DNA of 64,000 nt from positions 63,099 through 127,098 of the forward strand of contig QAOA01008066.1 in NCBI GenBank assembly GCA_003255065.1, written 5' to 3'. The DNA is from Cercis canadensis. Lineage: Eukaryota; Streptophyta; Magnoliopsida; Fabales; Fabaceae. Each line of letters begins with the position of its first letter. The stretch's first letter is position 1. Positions 22,691-34,191 of this stretch are shown piece by piece. The notes beneath the pieces are model-generated. The model was not told where the DNA came from. It saw only the letters and a list, made by a program, of their open reading frames with translations, and did no database searches. A program made the position numbers and the translations under genes.

Positions 22691-24620
22691 AATCCCTTTC
22701 TCATTGTCTTAATCGTTGGAATCAGAGTATGGAAGGAGACAAACCAATGGAAGAGAGGAAAATGTAGGTCGTGTGCAATTCATTCTGCCGATAACGGATC
22801 CTTCATCCTCTAACATGTGAGTTTTTCCAAGCTCCTATTATCTCCATCTGAAATGAGGCGTTGTTTAACTTCCAATTGCCTTTATAATGGTACATATTGT
22901 GAGAGTTATTTTTCCTTGGTAGATTTTCAAATTTTCTTCTAGTTTTTAGATAATCTTTTTATTCACCTTCACTAAATACAATAACAATGTGCTTATTATA
23001 GGTGAAAATGTCTTCTCTGTACTTTTATTTTTTGTTTGTAGTAAATTTTTGTTACCTTGTTACCTTTTATACTAAATTTTTGTTTCATGTTCTGATTCTT
23101 TTCTCTGTAATTTATATTTATGCTATGCAAGTTGCTACTGTCTTATGAAACTAGCATAGAGGGATTGAGGTTTGATTCTCCTACTGCTTTATGAATCAAC
23201 ATATCTAAGAGAACATAGAGATAGTTTTCCATTTGCGCATTTTGCTCCAAACTTTCTCTAATAGCCCATGTCCATATGATATTTCATTAAATAAGTCAAT
23301 TAATATGTCTATAATTTGTATTATTTGACGTTCAATTGGGTGCTAACTTCATTCAGTTTAATTATTCTTCAAGTTGGTGATCTATGAAAATTTTCAAATA
23401 ATTGCAGGCTTTTTTGTCACAATTTGGATTGCTGCTGTCCTTTTCAAGTCCAATGATACTCTACTTGAGCCAAAGGTGGGAAAATGCCTCCTGTGTTCTT
23501 ATGTTCTTGCTTTTTTTGTTTGTACTAAATTATTTTTACCTTGTTACCTTTGATACTAAATTTTTTGTTTCATGTTCTGCATCTTCTCCTTGTAATTTAT
23601 ATAATGATGTCTACAATGATTTTTGAAAAGGTGAGCTATGTACCTAGTATATGTTGGTGTGTGTTTTTCTTGACATGTCCAAATCAATCTTTGTTTGGTC
23701 AAGCCATGTTTTGTCCTCATTGGTTACATGTTCTACTTCATTATCCTCAGTGGTTTTTGTCTCAATTAATATGGTTCTAACCAGCAGCTCCCCTTGGTGT
23801 TTCAAGCATTTGCTTTTTCTTTTTAGTATTTATGAAATTATAAAGTACTAAAAACTTACATGTGAATTGTAATTTTCACACGTACTCTGCTTTTCTATAT
23901 TTGCTTCATATTGATGCCATGAATAGATAAACTACTTTTAAATTTTATTTAAACTTACTTAAGTGTAGAACTATATATGGAACTATAAAATAAGTTTAAA
24001 ATTTTAAGTGTGGAAATCTCCCTAACTGACAATTGAAGATTCCAATTACACATTTTTTTTTTTTTATCAATTGTATTTAAGATTAAGTAGAGGTTGAAAC
24101 TTTGCGAAGCTTACATTTAGTATGAGGAAGTGAGCTCAGGGCTCGAGTAAGGTAGTAGACTTTGACATTGAAGAAATAATGCTTGTGCATATGAAAGATT
24201 TGATAACATTTTGGTGGGTTGATTTCCATTAAATAAAGACTACTTTAAGTCGTTCCTTGGTGCATTGCATGATCCATAGCCTTCTTCCAAAAATATTTCC
24301 ATTCTTTGAATTAGCTGCTAAAATAATGCAAGATAAGTAGAGTTTCAGTACTTCACCCTTGTACATTCTTCCCAAAAATAAATAAGGAATACTTCTAGTC
24401 TTCAATGTACCAAGCTTGAGAAATCTATATGCTATTGTTATTTTTTGAAAACATGATATCAAAAGTTGATAACTGTAGTAAAATTAACAAATAAGGTCAC
24501 TTGTACAAGGCAAGCAAACTGCCCACCACCAATATTGAATGAAAATGTATATAATTTGTCACTATATAGGGTACTCAAATGAGATAAGAGGTTGAAGGAG
24601 TCCTTAAATGACGTTCTGTG
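22691..24620. other. MULE interior, non-coding part before the GRF gene
   Basis: AT/T-rich sequence with no recognised coding domain. A passage of about 45 bp (TTACCTTGTTACC...TTTTTGTTTCATGTTCTG) occurs near 23053-23097 and again near 23535-23580, so a local duplication exists. It may contain 5' untranslated sequence or promoter of the GRF gene, but no clear TATA box decides it. Confidence 0.4.
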
Positions 24621-25140
24621 ATGATTGATGGTGAAGCATTCACGCCGGCAATCCATGGACAACATGTCCAGGAAGGTAGCTCGAATGGGTTAAGCTTCAT
24701 AAGCGGTGCATATGACATATCCCAAGTTCCTTATGTATGTGGTTGTAACAAGAGAGTGATAATACTGATTTCAAAGACAAAAGAGAACCCAAATCGCCCA
24801 TTTTGGCGTTGTCCACGTCACAAGGTGAGGGGAATATAATTTCAATTTACATATTTTAACAATTTAATGGGAATGTAATTTCAATTTCAAAATTTCAAAA
24901 TTTTAACAAGTTTAACATCTTTATATGTAGAATGAAGACTTATGTTGTGGATTCTTTCAATGGGTTGAGAACTTTGAAGGAATGGTTCCAAGAACTCTTG
25001 AGTCTTTTATACCAAATGAGAAAAGGGTGATGAAAATGCAGAAGAAGAGAATTAAGAGTCTTGAAAGAGATGTTAGGAAACTGAAGATTGCTTGTGGTTT
25101 GCTAGTTGTTTTGTTGTTCATTGTATTTTTAGTAAAATAA
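24621..25140 (+). CDS. GRF zinc-finger protein with coiled coil and C-terminal membrane anchor (MULE cargo)
   Basis: Two exons, 24621-24824 and 24931-25140, join in frame across a 106-bp intron with GTGAGG at its 5' end and ATGTAG at its 3' end, giving 137 residues. Residues 38-80 form a GRF-type zinc finger: YVCGCNKR, then KTKENPNRPFWRCP and DLCCGFFQWVE (ligands C40, C42, C64 and C73 or C74). Such fingers are thought to bind single-stranded nucleic acid. Residues 97-120 are charged and helical (coiled coil likely), and 121-136 are a hydrophobic helix, a probable tail anchor. No stop or frameshift is seen, in contrast to the transposase on the opposite strand. An in-frame GTG lies just before the chosen ATG. 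It may be a transposon accessory gene or a captured host gene. Confidence is high for the fold and low for function. Confidence 0.78.
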
Positions 25141-25877
25141 GTGATCTTTGGATAGAATGATTGTAAAGTGGACTAGTAAATTTCCTAGAATGTAGATTTC
25201 GTTTACTGTAATTATATTTTAGACATGTTGAACATCTATGTAATGTTAAGAAATTATATAAACTTGTATGTTTGTTGAGTATTTTTAGCCGCATAAATAA
25301 TTAAAGATATAGATGGTTAGAAGATATACAACAACGAAATAAAAATATAATAATATATAGTATAGCTGTTCCCAGGCAAATAAAGAGTGGATATCCAGTG
25401 CAAAAATACATATACTTTATACACCTTCATTATATTAAGTCAAAAAGGTTTGAAAGTCATTTACAATCAAGTCTAACAAATGACCAGCAAACCAAAAGAA
25501 AGCAAGTCACTTAAAGCAAAAAAGTTGGTTGGTTATTTACAATAAACCCTACATAAATTCTTACAAACCAATCATAAGTTTAGTACAATTTTCAACCTAA
25601 GAACAAAAGGAAAAAAAAAAAAAAACAACTTCATACTTTCTTCACACATCAGCTAACAGTTTCTCTTTCCCTTTGCTTGAACCTTCACTACAAAGGTATG
25701 CTGAGAATCTTTTCCTAGTAGCCATGGTTGTTGCTTGAATTGTGTTTGTAGTCACATGGACTTGATGCTGTGAAATGTTGCTATGCTGCCTTGATCCCTA
25801 TGGACAAAAGCAATACCATTTGGGTAAGTAAATGATATGGTCTTTAAACATGCAAGTTCAGTACAATTAAAACATAG

Positions 25878-28800
25878 TTAGGTCAGTACCTTTGTCTTCT
25901 TTCTATGTGGTGACTTCTTCTTGCTTTGTGGTTGTTGAGCTTGAAGGATAGGAATATTTTGAGAAGCTTGGCATGGTGGAGGGGCTTGTGAGTCAATTGG
26001 TTGACTAACTGGGACCTCTTCCTCTGTAAAAGGTTGGCTGGTTGGTTTCTTGTTCTTTTTTTGTTGCTTTCGTGGTTCCACTCCCTTGCAAGTCCTCATG
26101 TTATGCCCTGTCCCACCACACTTAAAGCATTTAGTGACCCCATATTTTCTTTTCAGCTGGCTAGAATCTTATGGAACATCATTGGCTTTGCTTCAATTTT
26201 TTTTTTGGGCCTACTAGCTAGTCTCTTGAATGGAGGAGCATTTATATCACCAAAGTATGTCCTCTGCCAGTAATCTTGCCCTGTGAGTGGCTGTATAAAA
26301 AGCTTATAAGTCTTTAACCATGTGTTGGTTAAGTACCAATCATGCATTGCAGTGTCTGAGTCTTTATTGTTTGATGCAAATGCTGCACAAGCATGTCTAC
26401 AAGGTATCCTTGTAAGATCCCATACCCTACATGATGATGTCCTCGCTGACAAATCAACCACCACTTTGTCGGTTGGTCCCTTACTAACTTCATATTTATG
26501 TCCAACATGATCTCCAGCCCATAATGGACACCATTCATTGCTTTTCTTATTCTCGGTTTCAAGAAAGGCTACTGCTATTGGAACATATTTACTCTTGTAC
26601 TTTCTGACCTTAACAAGCATTTTCAATCTCTTCCTCATAATATAACCCCTTTATTTCTTCAAGCATAGTTAGAATTGGATTGCATCTGAACTTCCGTATA
26701 TCCTTGTTAAATTGTTCACACATATTGCTTGTAATGACTTGGTTCTCACTGGAAGTGCTAAATGATCCTCTAACCCATCTAGCAGGAGCATTGTTCATCA
26801 ACCAGTCATAAGCATGGTGGTCAATCCTTTTGATCTTAGTCATATGCCTATCAAACTCTTCCATTGTAGTAGACTTTGCGACAAAAAAGGACTTTTGATC
26901 TAAGTTCCTTGCTTTTCCAAGTCTTACAAAAATTCTTCCAAATGTGCATTACACATGACTTGTGAGGAGCTTTAGGACATAATTCGGCCATTGCAGGTTC
27001 CAAACCCTGTAATTTGCAAAAAAAAAACATGTGTTAACCTTTGAAGCATGAGATATTATTATCGAATATAAATTTATAAGCTTACAAGAAATGTTAACCT
27101 CGTGCTGATATGATATGAAGTTCCAGCCATGTTCCCTTGGATCCCTAATATCCTTAATCAGTCTTGTCAAGAACTATCTCCAAGTGTCCTTCGTCTTAAG
27201 ATCCACATCAACATAAGCTACTGGAAAGAATGAATTGTTCTTATCTTGAGCAACTACAACTAACAATATCCCACCATAATACCCTTTTAAGAAGCACCCA
27301 TCTAGACTTATCAAAGGTCTACAAGAAGCCTTCAAACCTTCTTTGTAAGCATCTAGACAAATATACAATCTGTCAAAGTTGGGCACCAAAGCACCATTGG
27401 GTCTGTCAACAGTGAGTTGCACAGTCCCTTTAGGGTCCGCTCTCTTTAACTCATCACAATAATCCCACAAAGCTGCATACTGTTCTTTCTCTATTCCTTC
27501 CACGCACCATTTTCCTTGTCATCTTCAATGCCCCGAGTATGGTTCTCTCAAGAACATTAACATTATATTTTCGCTTCACCAAATTGTAAGCATNACCAGT
27601 CATAAGCATGGTGGTCAATCCTTTTGATCTTAGTCATATGCCTATCAAACTCTTCCATTGTAGTAGACTTTGCGACAAAAAAAGACTTTTGAACTAAGTT
27701 CCTTGCTTTTCCAGGTCTTACAAAAATTCTTCCAAATGTGCATTACACATGACTTGTGAGGAGCTGTAGGACATAATTCGGCCATTGTAGGTTCCAAACC
27801 CTGTAATTTGCAAAAAAATAAACATGTGTTAACCTTTGAAGCATGAGATATTATTATCGAATATAAATTTATAAGCTTACAAGAAATGTTAACCTTGTGC
27901 TGATATGATATGAAGTTCCAGCCATGTTCCCTTGGATCCCTAATATCCTTAATCAGTCTTGTCAAGAACCATCTCCAAGTGTCCTTCGTCTTAAGATCCA
28001 CATCAACATAAGCTACTGGAAAAAATGAATTGTTCTTATCTTGAGCAACTACAACTAACAATATCCCACCATAATACCCTTTTAAGAAGCACCCATCTAG
28101 ACCTATCAAAGGTCTACAAGAAGCCTTCAAACCTTCTTTGTAAGCATCTAGACAAATATACAATCTGTCAAAGTTGGGCACCAAAGCACCATTAGGTCTG
28201 TCAACAGTGAGTTGCACAGTCCCTCTAGGGTCCGCTCTCTTTAACTCATCACAATAATCCCACAAAGCTGCATACTGTTCTTTCTCTATTCCTTCCACGC
28301 ACCATTTTCCTTGTCATCTTCAATGCCCCGAGTATGGTTCTCTCAAGAACATTAACATTATATTTTCGCTTCACCAAATTGTAAGCATTTGTACCCTCCA
28401 TCAAAGGAAATTCTCTAACTTCTTCTACAAGCTTATGTGCAAATCACTTTGTATTAGCTTGCTTGTTTGAGATTTTTCTACTGCATGTGTGTGTGTTGAT
28501 GAAGGTCTTCACCTGAAAACTGTGTGTGGCATTGCTAAATGAGCAAAAATTCTCCCACATACAACTATTGATGCATCTGACCTTGACCCTTTCTCTGTTA
28601 TTTTTCACCCACACCACAAGCATGTTAAGATGAATTGTGTAATCCTTCACTGCTTCCTTGAATGCATGCAAGGTTGGAAATTCCATTCCAAGTTCTAGGT
28701 TGACCTCCCCAAATTCAGCTTGCGGATTAAACTGTGGGAACACTTCAGTTCTTTTAAAGCCATCAACCTCAGGTTCAGAGCTGTCAGAAGTGTGCAAAGA

Positions 28801-29655
28801 CTCTGTCTCATATCCTTGACCCTAAAAGGGATTGATATATACCTTCGGTAGGGACTTCTTTTTCTTCTTACCACATTTTTTTGTTGCTTGTCAAACAGTA
28901 GTACTACTTTCTCCATGAAGCATTGATGTCTTCATCTTAAACTTCAATGATGTTTGCATGTCTTCCTTATTGTGCTCTCAAGGAATGGTGGTGGATCGTA
29001 TGGGCTCTGTTCTACATCATCATAGCCATATGAATCTACAACACTTGATTCATTCTCATTTGAATCATCTGAATCACTGCTGCTTGGCCCTTGTTTAATA
29101 CTAGCATCTTTATCTTCAACTGCATTTGTGTCTTCATTGCTACTTGTAGGTTGCTGCATATCAACATCATCAGGAAGATTGTAAAACTCTTCCTGTCTCA
29201 TATCCCTTCTTAAATAAGTCACATAGTCTTCGTCTTCATCAATGTTTTGTGTTTGTTCAGTGGCCTCATTGTTTTTCTTCCCCAAATCTTCACACACATT
29301 CTGCCTTTTTGTCTCACATGGTAAACTTAGAATAGGCTCAACAATTTTAGGATTTTCAATTACAGGGTGCTCAAAATAAAACTCTATCTCATCAACCCCT
29401 TCTACAACACCAAACATTTGTATAACATCTAAGTCACCCTTAAAGGGCCTAAGCCCATCCTCTAGCTCTAACTCAGGCACCAACCAGTAACAATTTGTGT
29501 AACAATCATAACCTTGCTCACAAAATACTTGTGAAATTGTTGGAATAGAAACTTTATCAATATCTACCCAATCTCATGCGTCTTCTTCTTCGTCAACATA
29601 TGTCAACTTTGGCTCACATATAAACTTACCACCATGGTGCAATATAACGTTCCAT
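25878..29655 (-). pseudogene. MULE (MuDR-type) transposase, full domain set but disrupted
   Basis: Reading leftward: N-terminal HHGGKFICEPKLTYVDEEED and an acidic linker; MuDR DNA-binding domain (FPTLHAFKEAVKDYTIHL, then CSRKISNKQANTK near 28450); MULE catalytic domain with RPLIGLDGCFLKGYYGG (first Asp) and FFPVAYVDVDLKTKDTWRWF; an intron of about 105 bp (GTTAAC...TTACAG) before GLEPTMAELCP; MCEQFNKDIRKFR (Glu region); SWIM finger CRVWDLTRIPCRHACAAF; and zinc knuckle CFKCGGTGHNMRTC near 26130. The second catalytic Asp, usually in FISDxQKG, is Tyr (FISYQHKG), in both copies. There is a stop near 29576, frameshifts near 28300, 26640 and 26150, and in the left copy TAG at 27174-27176 where the right copy has Trp. 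It is not active as read. Confidence 0.88.
26801..28387. repeat. Dovetail duplication across the N at 27594 (26801-27593 = 27595-28387)
   Basis: The 793 bases on each side of the N are near-identical, starting ACCAGTCATAAGC and ending AAATTGTAAGCAT. The right copy then continues uninterrupted into the rest of the transposase. This is the same pattern as at 12166: an unmerged contig overlap is the simplest reading. The copies differ at several single sites, one of which creates a stop. Confidence 0.9.
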
Positions 29656-32124
29656 TATGCAAAAAGAAAAAAGTAACAATATGTTATAACTACAATACTT
29701 CACCCTTGTGAACAGTGAAAATCATCTACAACAAATAGAAACCCCTTGTTGCCTAAACTGTCAAACAGAAAAAATAAAGTTCACTGACTAATTTCAAGAA
29801 ATTAATAAGAATCCCTAATTCTTCCAGAGCAGTAGTCTTCCAAAACCACATATAATAAAAAATATTAAAACTAACAAGTCAACATGGAGAGCTCAAAAAG
29901 CTTAGTAATTGGACTCAGAATCTACTCAAGATGCCAGTTACTGCATTAACTATTGTAGCAAATACAATCAAGCAAGCACACGAACAAATCAGTTTTCAAG
30001 AATACACATGTTCAAGAAACTGCACTTTTCTAACAAACATGGCAGTGAACTCATACATACACAAACACATATTGAGCATCTTCATTTCAAGATAATGTTT
30101 TGGGGAAAGATAGAATTAATACTATACTATAAAAGTTCACTACTTAATATGGATCTATTTGTTGCTAATAATGTGACTACCATGCCAAGTCCCATTGACT
30201 AAAGGCAAGGACATGGTAATAATCCTTATATCTAGATACTTCTATCATTATCTACCTTGACATTATTATGTACTTGACCAATTCTTGATAAGGAAAAGGT
30301 AAAAACCAAAAGCTATGAAATCTAAAATCTAAATGTACTTGACCAATTCTTGATAAGGAAAAGGTAAAAACCAAAAGCTATGAAATCTAAAATCTAAATG
30401 TAGGTACAGATAGAATGGTTAGATCCTATAAACCTGCTGTCCTTTTGTACATTTGAAGTACAAATGCAGCTGCATGGCTCAAGCTATAGACATAGTTATA
30501 ATAGAACACCAAACAATAAATATAGACAAAAATATGATTTTACTATGTTCTTTTGCTTTTAGAAATATTCTCTGCATAAATAGCTTATTACTAAAAGTAA
30601 AATCCACAGTACCAGATAAAAGTGATTAATAGTAATCATTATATTTGACCACATACATATTTGTTCAAACCAAATAAACATAGTTAAAGAAAGGTACTTT
30701 TACAAATGAAGACAAGCACATTACACAATTCCTCCACATACTGTCCCACCACACATCGTAAGCAGTAAATGGCCATTTTGCCCACAAAGCAACAAAAACC
30801 CAACATCTTAAATATGCTTACAAAAACTCAACAAACACAGCAACAAAAGCCCACTTTGCCCACAAACTATTTTATAGGGACCACACCAATTAAATATGCA
30901 ATACTAAAATATGTCAACCCATGTGAATGAAGCACCTACAGTGAACAACACCTCTTCAAACCACCACGACCTACAATAGTTGACCACAAATTTCCATTAA
31001 TTTTCATTTATATAAATACAAGTGCATTAAAAAGGACAATCAATATTATTATAGGTGCAAATAAAGACAATAAGAAAAGCAACAACTTTATTTTTAAAAT
31101 CCTGCCAGGAAGGACATGTTATACACATTGCATCTTCCCCAATTATATGAGCTTCTCATTAAAGCTCTAACTCATTCAGTTGAGACAACTTACAAACTCA
31201 CAAATTTTCTTAATAAAATATATTTCTACATTTAGACATAGTACATAAATTCTTTAAACACATAAGGAAGTAATTGCAATGCAAGGACTATTTAACATGC
31301 CTGTCATCCCTCTTTTTTCTATCCCTTTTTGGTTGATTTACAGTTACTGGTATTACTACAAATTTTTAGACTACCTAGCTGGCAATAATCATGGTTCTCT
31401 TGGTTATACCACTTATGATAATGCAGATCCCAAATATTTCTAATTTCTCTTATGGACCACGTAGTTTGACCTTTCTGATTGCTCTCTTCATCACTATCTT
31501 TTTAACAATTTTTTACTTGGCTTACCTGGTTTCTCATCCAATACTTTCTATAAGCATTTAAATTATTCTTCGAATTCACTTTGTCTAATTGTTCTAAGCA
31601 AGCAATATACATTCAAGTAACAGGGAACCTGTTGGACTTATTATCATTAGCATTCCTATAGAAGCACAATACGACACATTGTCCCACTGCAACAACAAAA
31701 TGTGCACTACTTTCTCAACCCATGTGAACAAGTGGACCACAATAACAAAAACCCAACAATAAAATATGCACTATCTCAATCCATGTGAACCCTTGGACCA
31801 CAATATAAAGTTATGCATAACCATGCTATCACAGAAAATTTAATTTACATGCTTGAAGCACCTGACAGTGAACAACACCTCCTTTCAGATGGAGACATAC
31901 AAAAGTTTGGAAAACCTCACTTGTTAGAGCATGAAGGATCCGTTATCGGCAGACTTCTCTATGCTTACTTCCACTGGTTTATCTCATTTGATACTCTGCT
32001 CCTACGGATTAAGAGAGTGAGAATGGGATTTAGCAAGGCTTAGGGCTTTTTCTTTGTGAATTACAGAATGCTTGCCATCATCAACACTTCGGATTTCAAC
32101 TGATTGCCACTGTGAGCAAAAGGA
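29656..32124. other. MULE interior, non-coding part 5' of the transposase
   Basis: No coding sequence is recognised in this AT-rich 2.5 kb. It contains a 64-bp tandem duplication (30269-30332 and 30333-30396) and a looser repetition of CAACCCATGTGAAC/CAATCCATGTGAAC with GGACCACAAT near 31715 and 31775. It probably holds the transposase promoter and leader. Confidence 0.45.
30269..30396. repeat. 64-bp tandem duplication
   Basis: Two adjacent copies beginning ATGTACTTGACCAATTC and ending ATCTAAAATCTA are identical by eye. No N lies at the boundary. Confidence 0.9.
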
Positions 32125-32515
32125 CTTCAGTGCTTTAGGGCTTAGGGTTCCAATGTGGGATTTGCAAAATCTCTAGTTCACGTCGTGAATTCATCTTCAA
32201 ATCTTACTCTTCACAATACGACGCCATATGGGTGAGGATGACATGTTTTCTTCTTTTAGTCTAATGGTGTCGTTTTACGTGTGCCACACCAACAACCAGC
32301 CCAAATGTCAAGTCAGCTTGCCAAGTCACCAACTAACGGCCACGTCAGCACTTAACATGCTACGTGGCAATTTCTGTCAAATCTCACTAACGGACCCAAG
32401 CGGAGGACTAAATTGGCAGACAAAATATAGATTCGAGGACTCAATTGGCACCAAAAATAAATGAACTAAAGCGTTTGTAAGAGCATTTTTTAAGGACCAA
32501 AAATGAGTTTTACTC
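32125..32515 (-). repeat. MULE right terminal inverted repeat
   Basis: Inverted counterpart of 22272-22690, ending GAGTTTTACTC, directly followed by the second TTTAATTTT target copy (32516-32524). Confidence 0.9.
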
Positions 32516-32524
32516 TTTAATTTT

Positions 32525-32971
32525 CTAGTATCTAAGTGGAAGTTGGTGAGGGTGGTAGAAGCAGAAACTTCCAGAGTTAGACAACCTGGGACCTGGGTGA
32601 TACTTGGTGGTAGAATCCAGGATTCTGGCTTATATGTGATATTTGCACTTTTAGTTTTGCTACTTGCCGTTTATTGCATTTTGTGGGCCATGTTTAATTT
32701 TTTGACATGGTTGTCTTTTGGATGCAATAAATTAAGTGTTAGAGACCTCTTATATTTGGAGCTAAATGAAATTTGTCTTTTGTCTTATTCTATTCTTGGG
32801 AGGTATAGTTGTGTAACTGAATATTAATTAATGGGCTTTTTTTATTTTGACATTGAAGTACATTATCATAAGGAGATTGGATAGTGATCCAATTTGGGTC
32901 TTCCCCCCCTCACTCCCCACCCCCAAATTCATGTTTGAGTGGCTTTAATAAAAAATAAAAAATAAAAAAAA
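32525..32971. other. Spacer between the MULE and the SUVH-carrying element
   Basis: Contains one open frame (32543-32827, +) with hydrophobic segments but no recognisable domain, and a C-run/A-rich low-complexity stretch at 32905-32970. I would not call a gene here. Confidence 0.35.
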
Positions 32972-34191
32972 GTTAAAATGTACTGCATGTTCTTATAATT
33001 TGGACAAATTTTGAATTAGGTCTTTATAATTTTTTTTTCCCTTTTTTAAGGTCCTTAAAGTTTGAATTTTTTTTTAATTGGGTCTCTATCCTCAGTCATC
33101 ACCCCCAGTTAGAATTCCATTAGTTTAGTGCTGACATGACAAACAACTTGTCTATATGACATTAAAGAAGTTGACGTGGCATCAAAGTGGCACAAAAATT
33201 GCCACCTCATAATCTTTCCTCTTATTCCCTTCTCTCTCTGACCTCATGAATTTATCCATTCCTGATTTGAAGGAAAAGCTTCAAGTGAACTCAGAAAAAT
33301 GCTTAAAAGCCCAACTCAGTGCGCAAAGGAAGAAAGTCAAATCGATGATGAAGCTAGGCTTAACATATTGAACTCCTATATATGCTCAAGGCTACACGAG
33401 GAAGTTTTTTTTGACAGATATTAGTATAGGTGGACTTGTAATAAGAAAATTAAACAAGTTCACAAGAAAATCAGATATTTTGCATATTATTCATCCATGT
33501 AAGATACCAAGTCACCCATAAGGAAAAGGCAAGAGTTTAAGATTTAATTGAATTGAACTTTCAATACCATCAAATGTTAATCTGTCCAACTCATTGAAGC
33601 TAACCACAATGACAACTCTTACCCAACCTTACTAACCCTTTCATAAGACTCTTTCATCCTGTAATTATAAGTCAGCTCTCTACCACGAGGTATGTTGCAA
33701 GGAAGACTTGAGACGCAGAAGCTGTGGGAAATCAGTTAGACAGCTCAGCTTGGTTGACTGGTGGATTTTCTGTTATAAGGAAAGGAATAGAGAGAAGGAG
33801 GGAGGGACGGTTATCAGCTATTTTTCTTTCTGCTTACTGGTTTATTCTGGTTATTTCTGCTCTGAGGCGTTTTCTTCATTTTTTTCTTTACATTGAGTCT
33901 CTGTAATTCATCTCTCTTTTGGAAATTAATGGAGACACTGGATTATTTCTGGAACTAGTCTTATTCTTACCATATGTCCTTCACAGCAAACAACATTTTG
34001 TGGGTGAACCTCTTATCATCATATAGAACATCTTTAACACAGATTAGGAGAACAGCTATGATTTATAGATCTTGCAATGTTTCCACGTTCTGTTGCATCA
34101 ATGAAGTCCTTGCTCACACCTACAGAAGCAGAGCTCAACTAATAAAAGAAGTCCAAATACATACCCAAGAGAGGATAACTGTCATACATAC

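Larger units (their letters stand above)
22272..32515 (-). mobile_element. Mutator-like element (MULE), about 10 kb, with long TIRs and an extra gene
   Basis: The element begins GAGTAAAACTCC and ends GAGTTTTACTC, with inverted repeats of roughly 400 bp (22272-22690 and 32125-32515). It is flanked by a perfect 9-bp target duplication TTTAATTTT at 22263-22271 and 32516-32524. A transposase on the minus strand (25878-29655) confirms a MuDR-type element. A separate two-exon gene on the plus strand (24621-25140) encodes a GRF zinc-finger protein. About 0.8 kb of the length is an apparent duplication across the N at 27594. The long near-identical TIRs and perfect target duplication suggest a fairly recent insertion, although the transposase is damaged. 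Confidence 0.93.

Noticed and set aside
31813-32043. 76-residue plus-strand ORF near the right MULE end
   Set aside because: No recognisable domain. It is likely chance in the non-coding interior and overlaps sequence leading into the TIR.
22373-32464. Matching short ORFs in the two MULE ends (22373-22561 on minus, 32228-32464 on plus)
   Set aside because: They are the same TIR read from both sides. Nothing suggests they are translated.
33708-33906. Overlapping short ORFs in the SUVH-carrying element
   Set aside because: Two frames are open over the same bases, with no domain or splice evidence. Origin of this part of the cargo is unknown.
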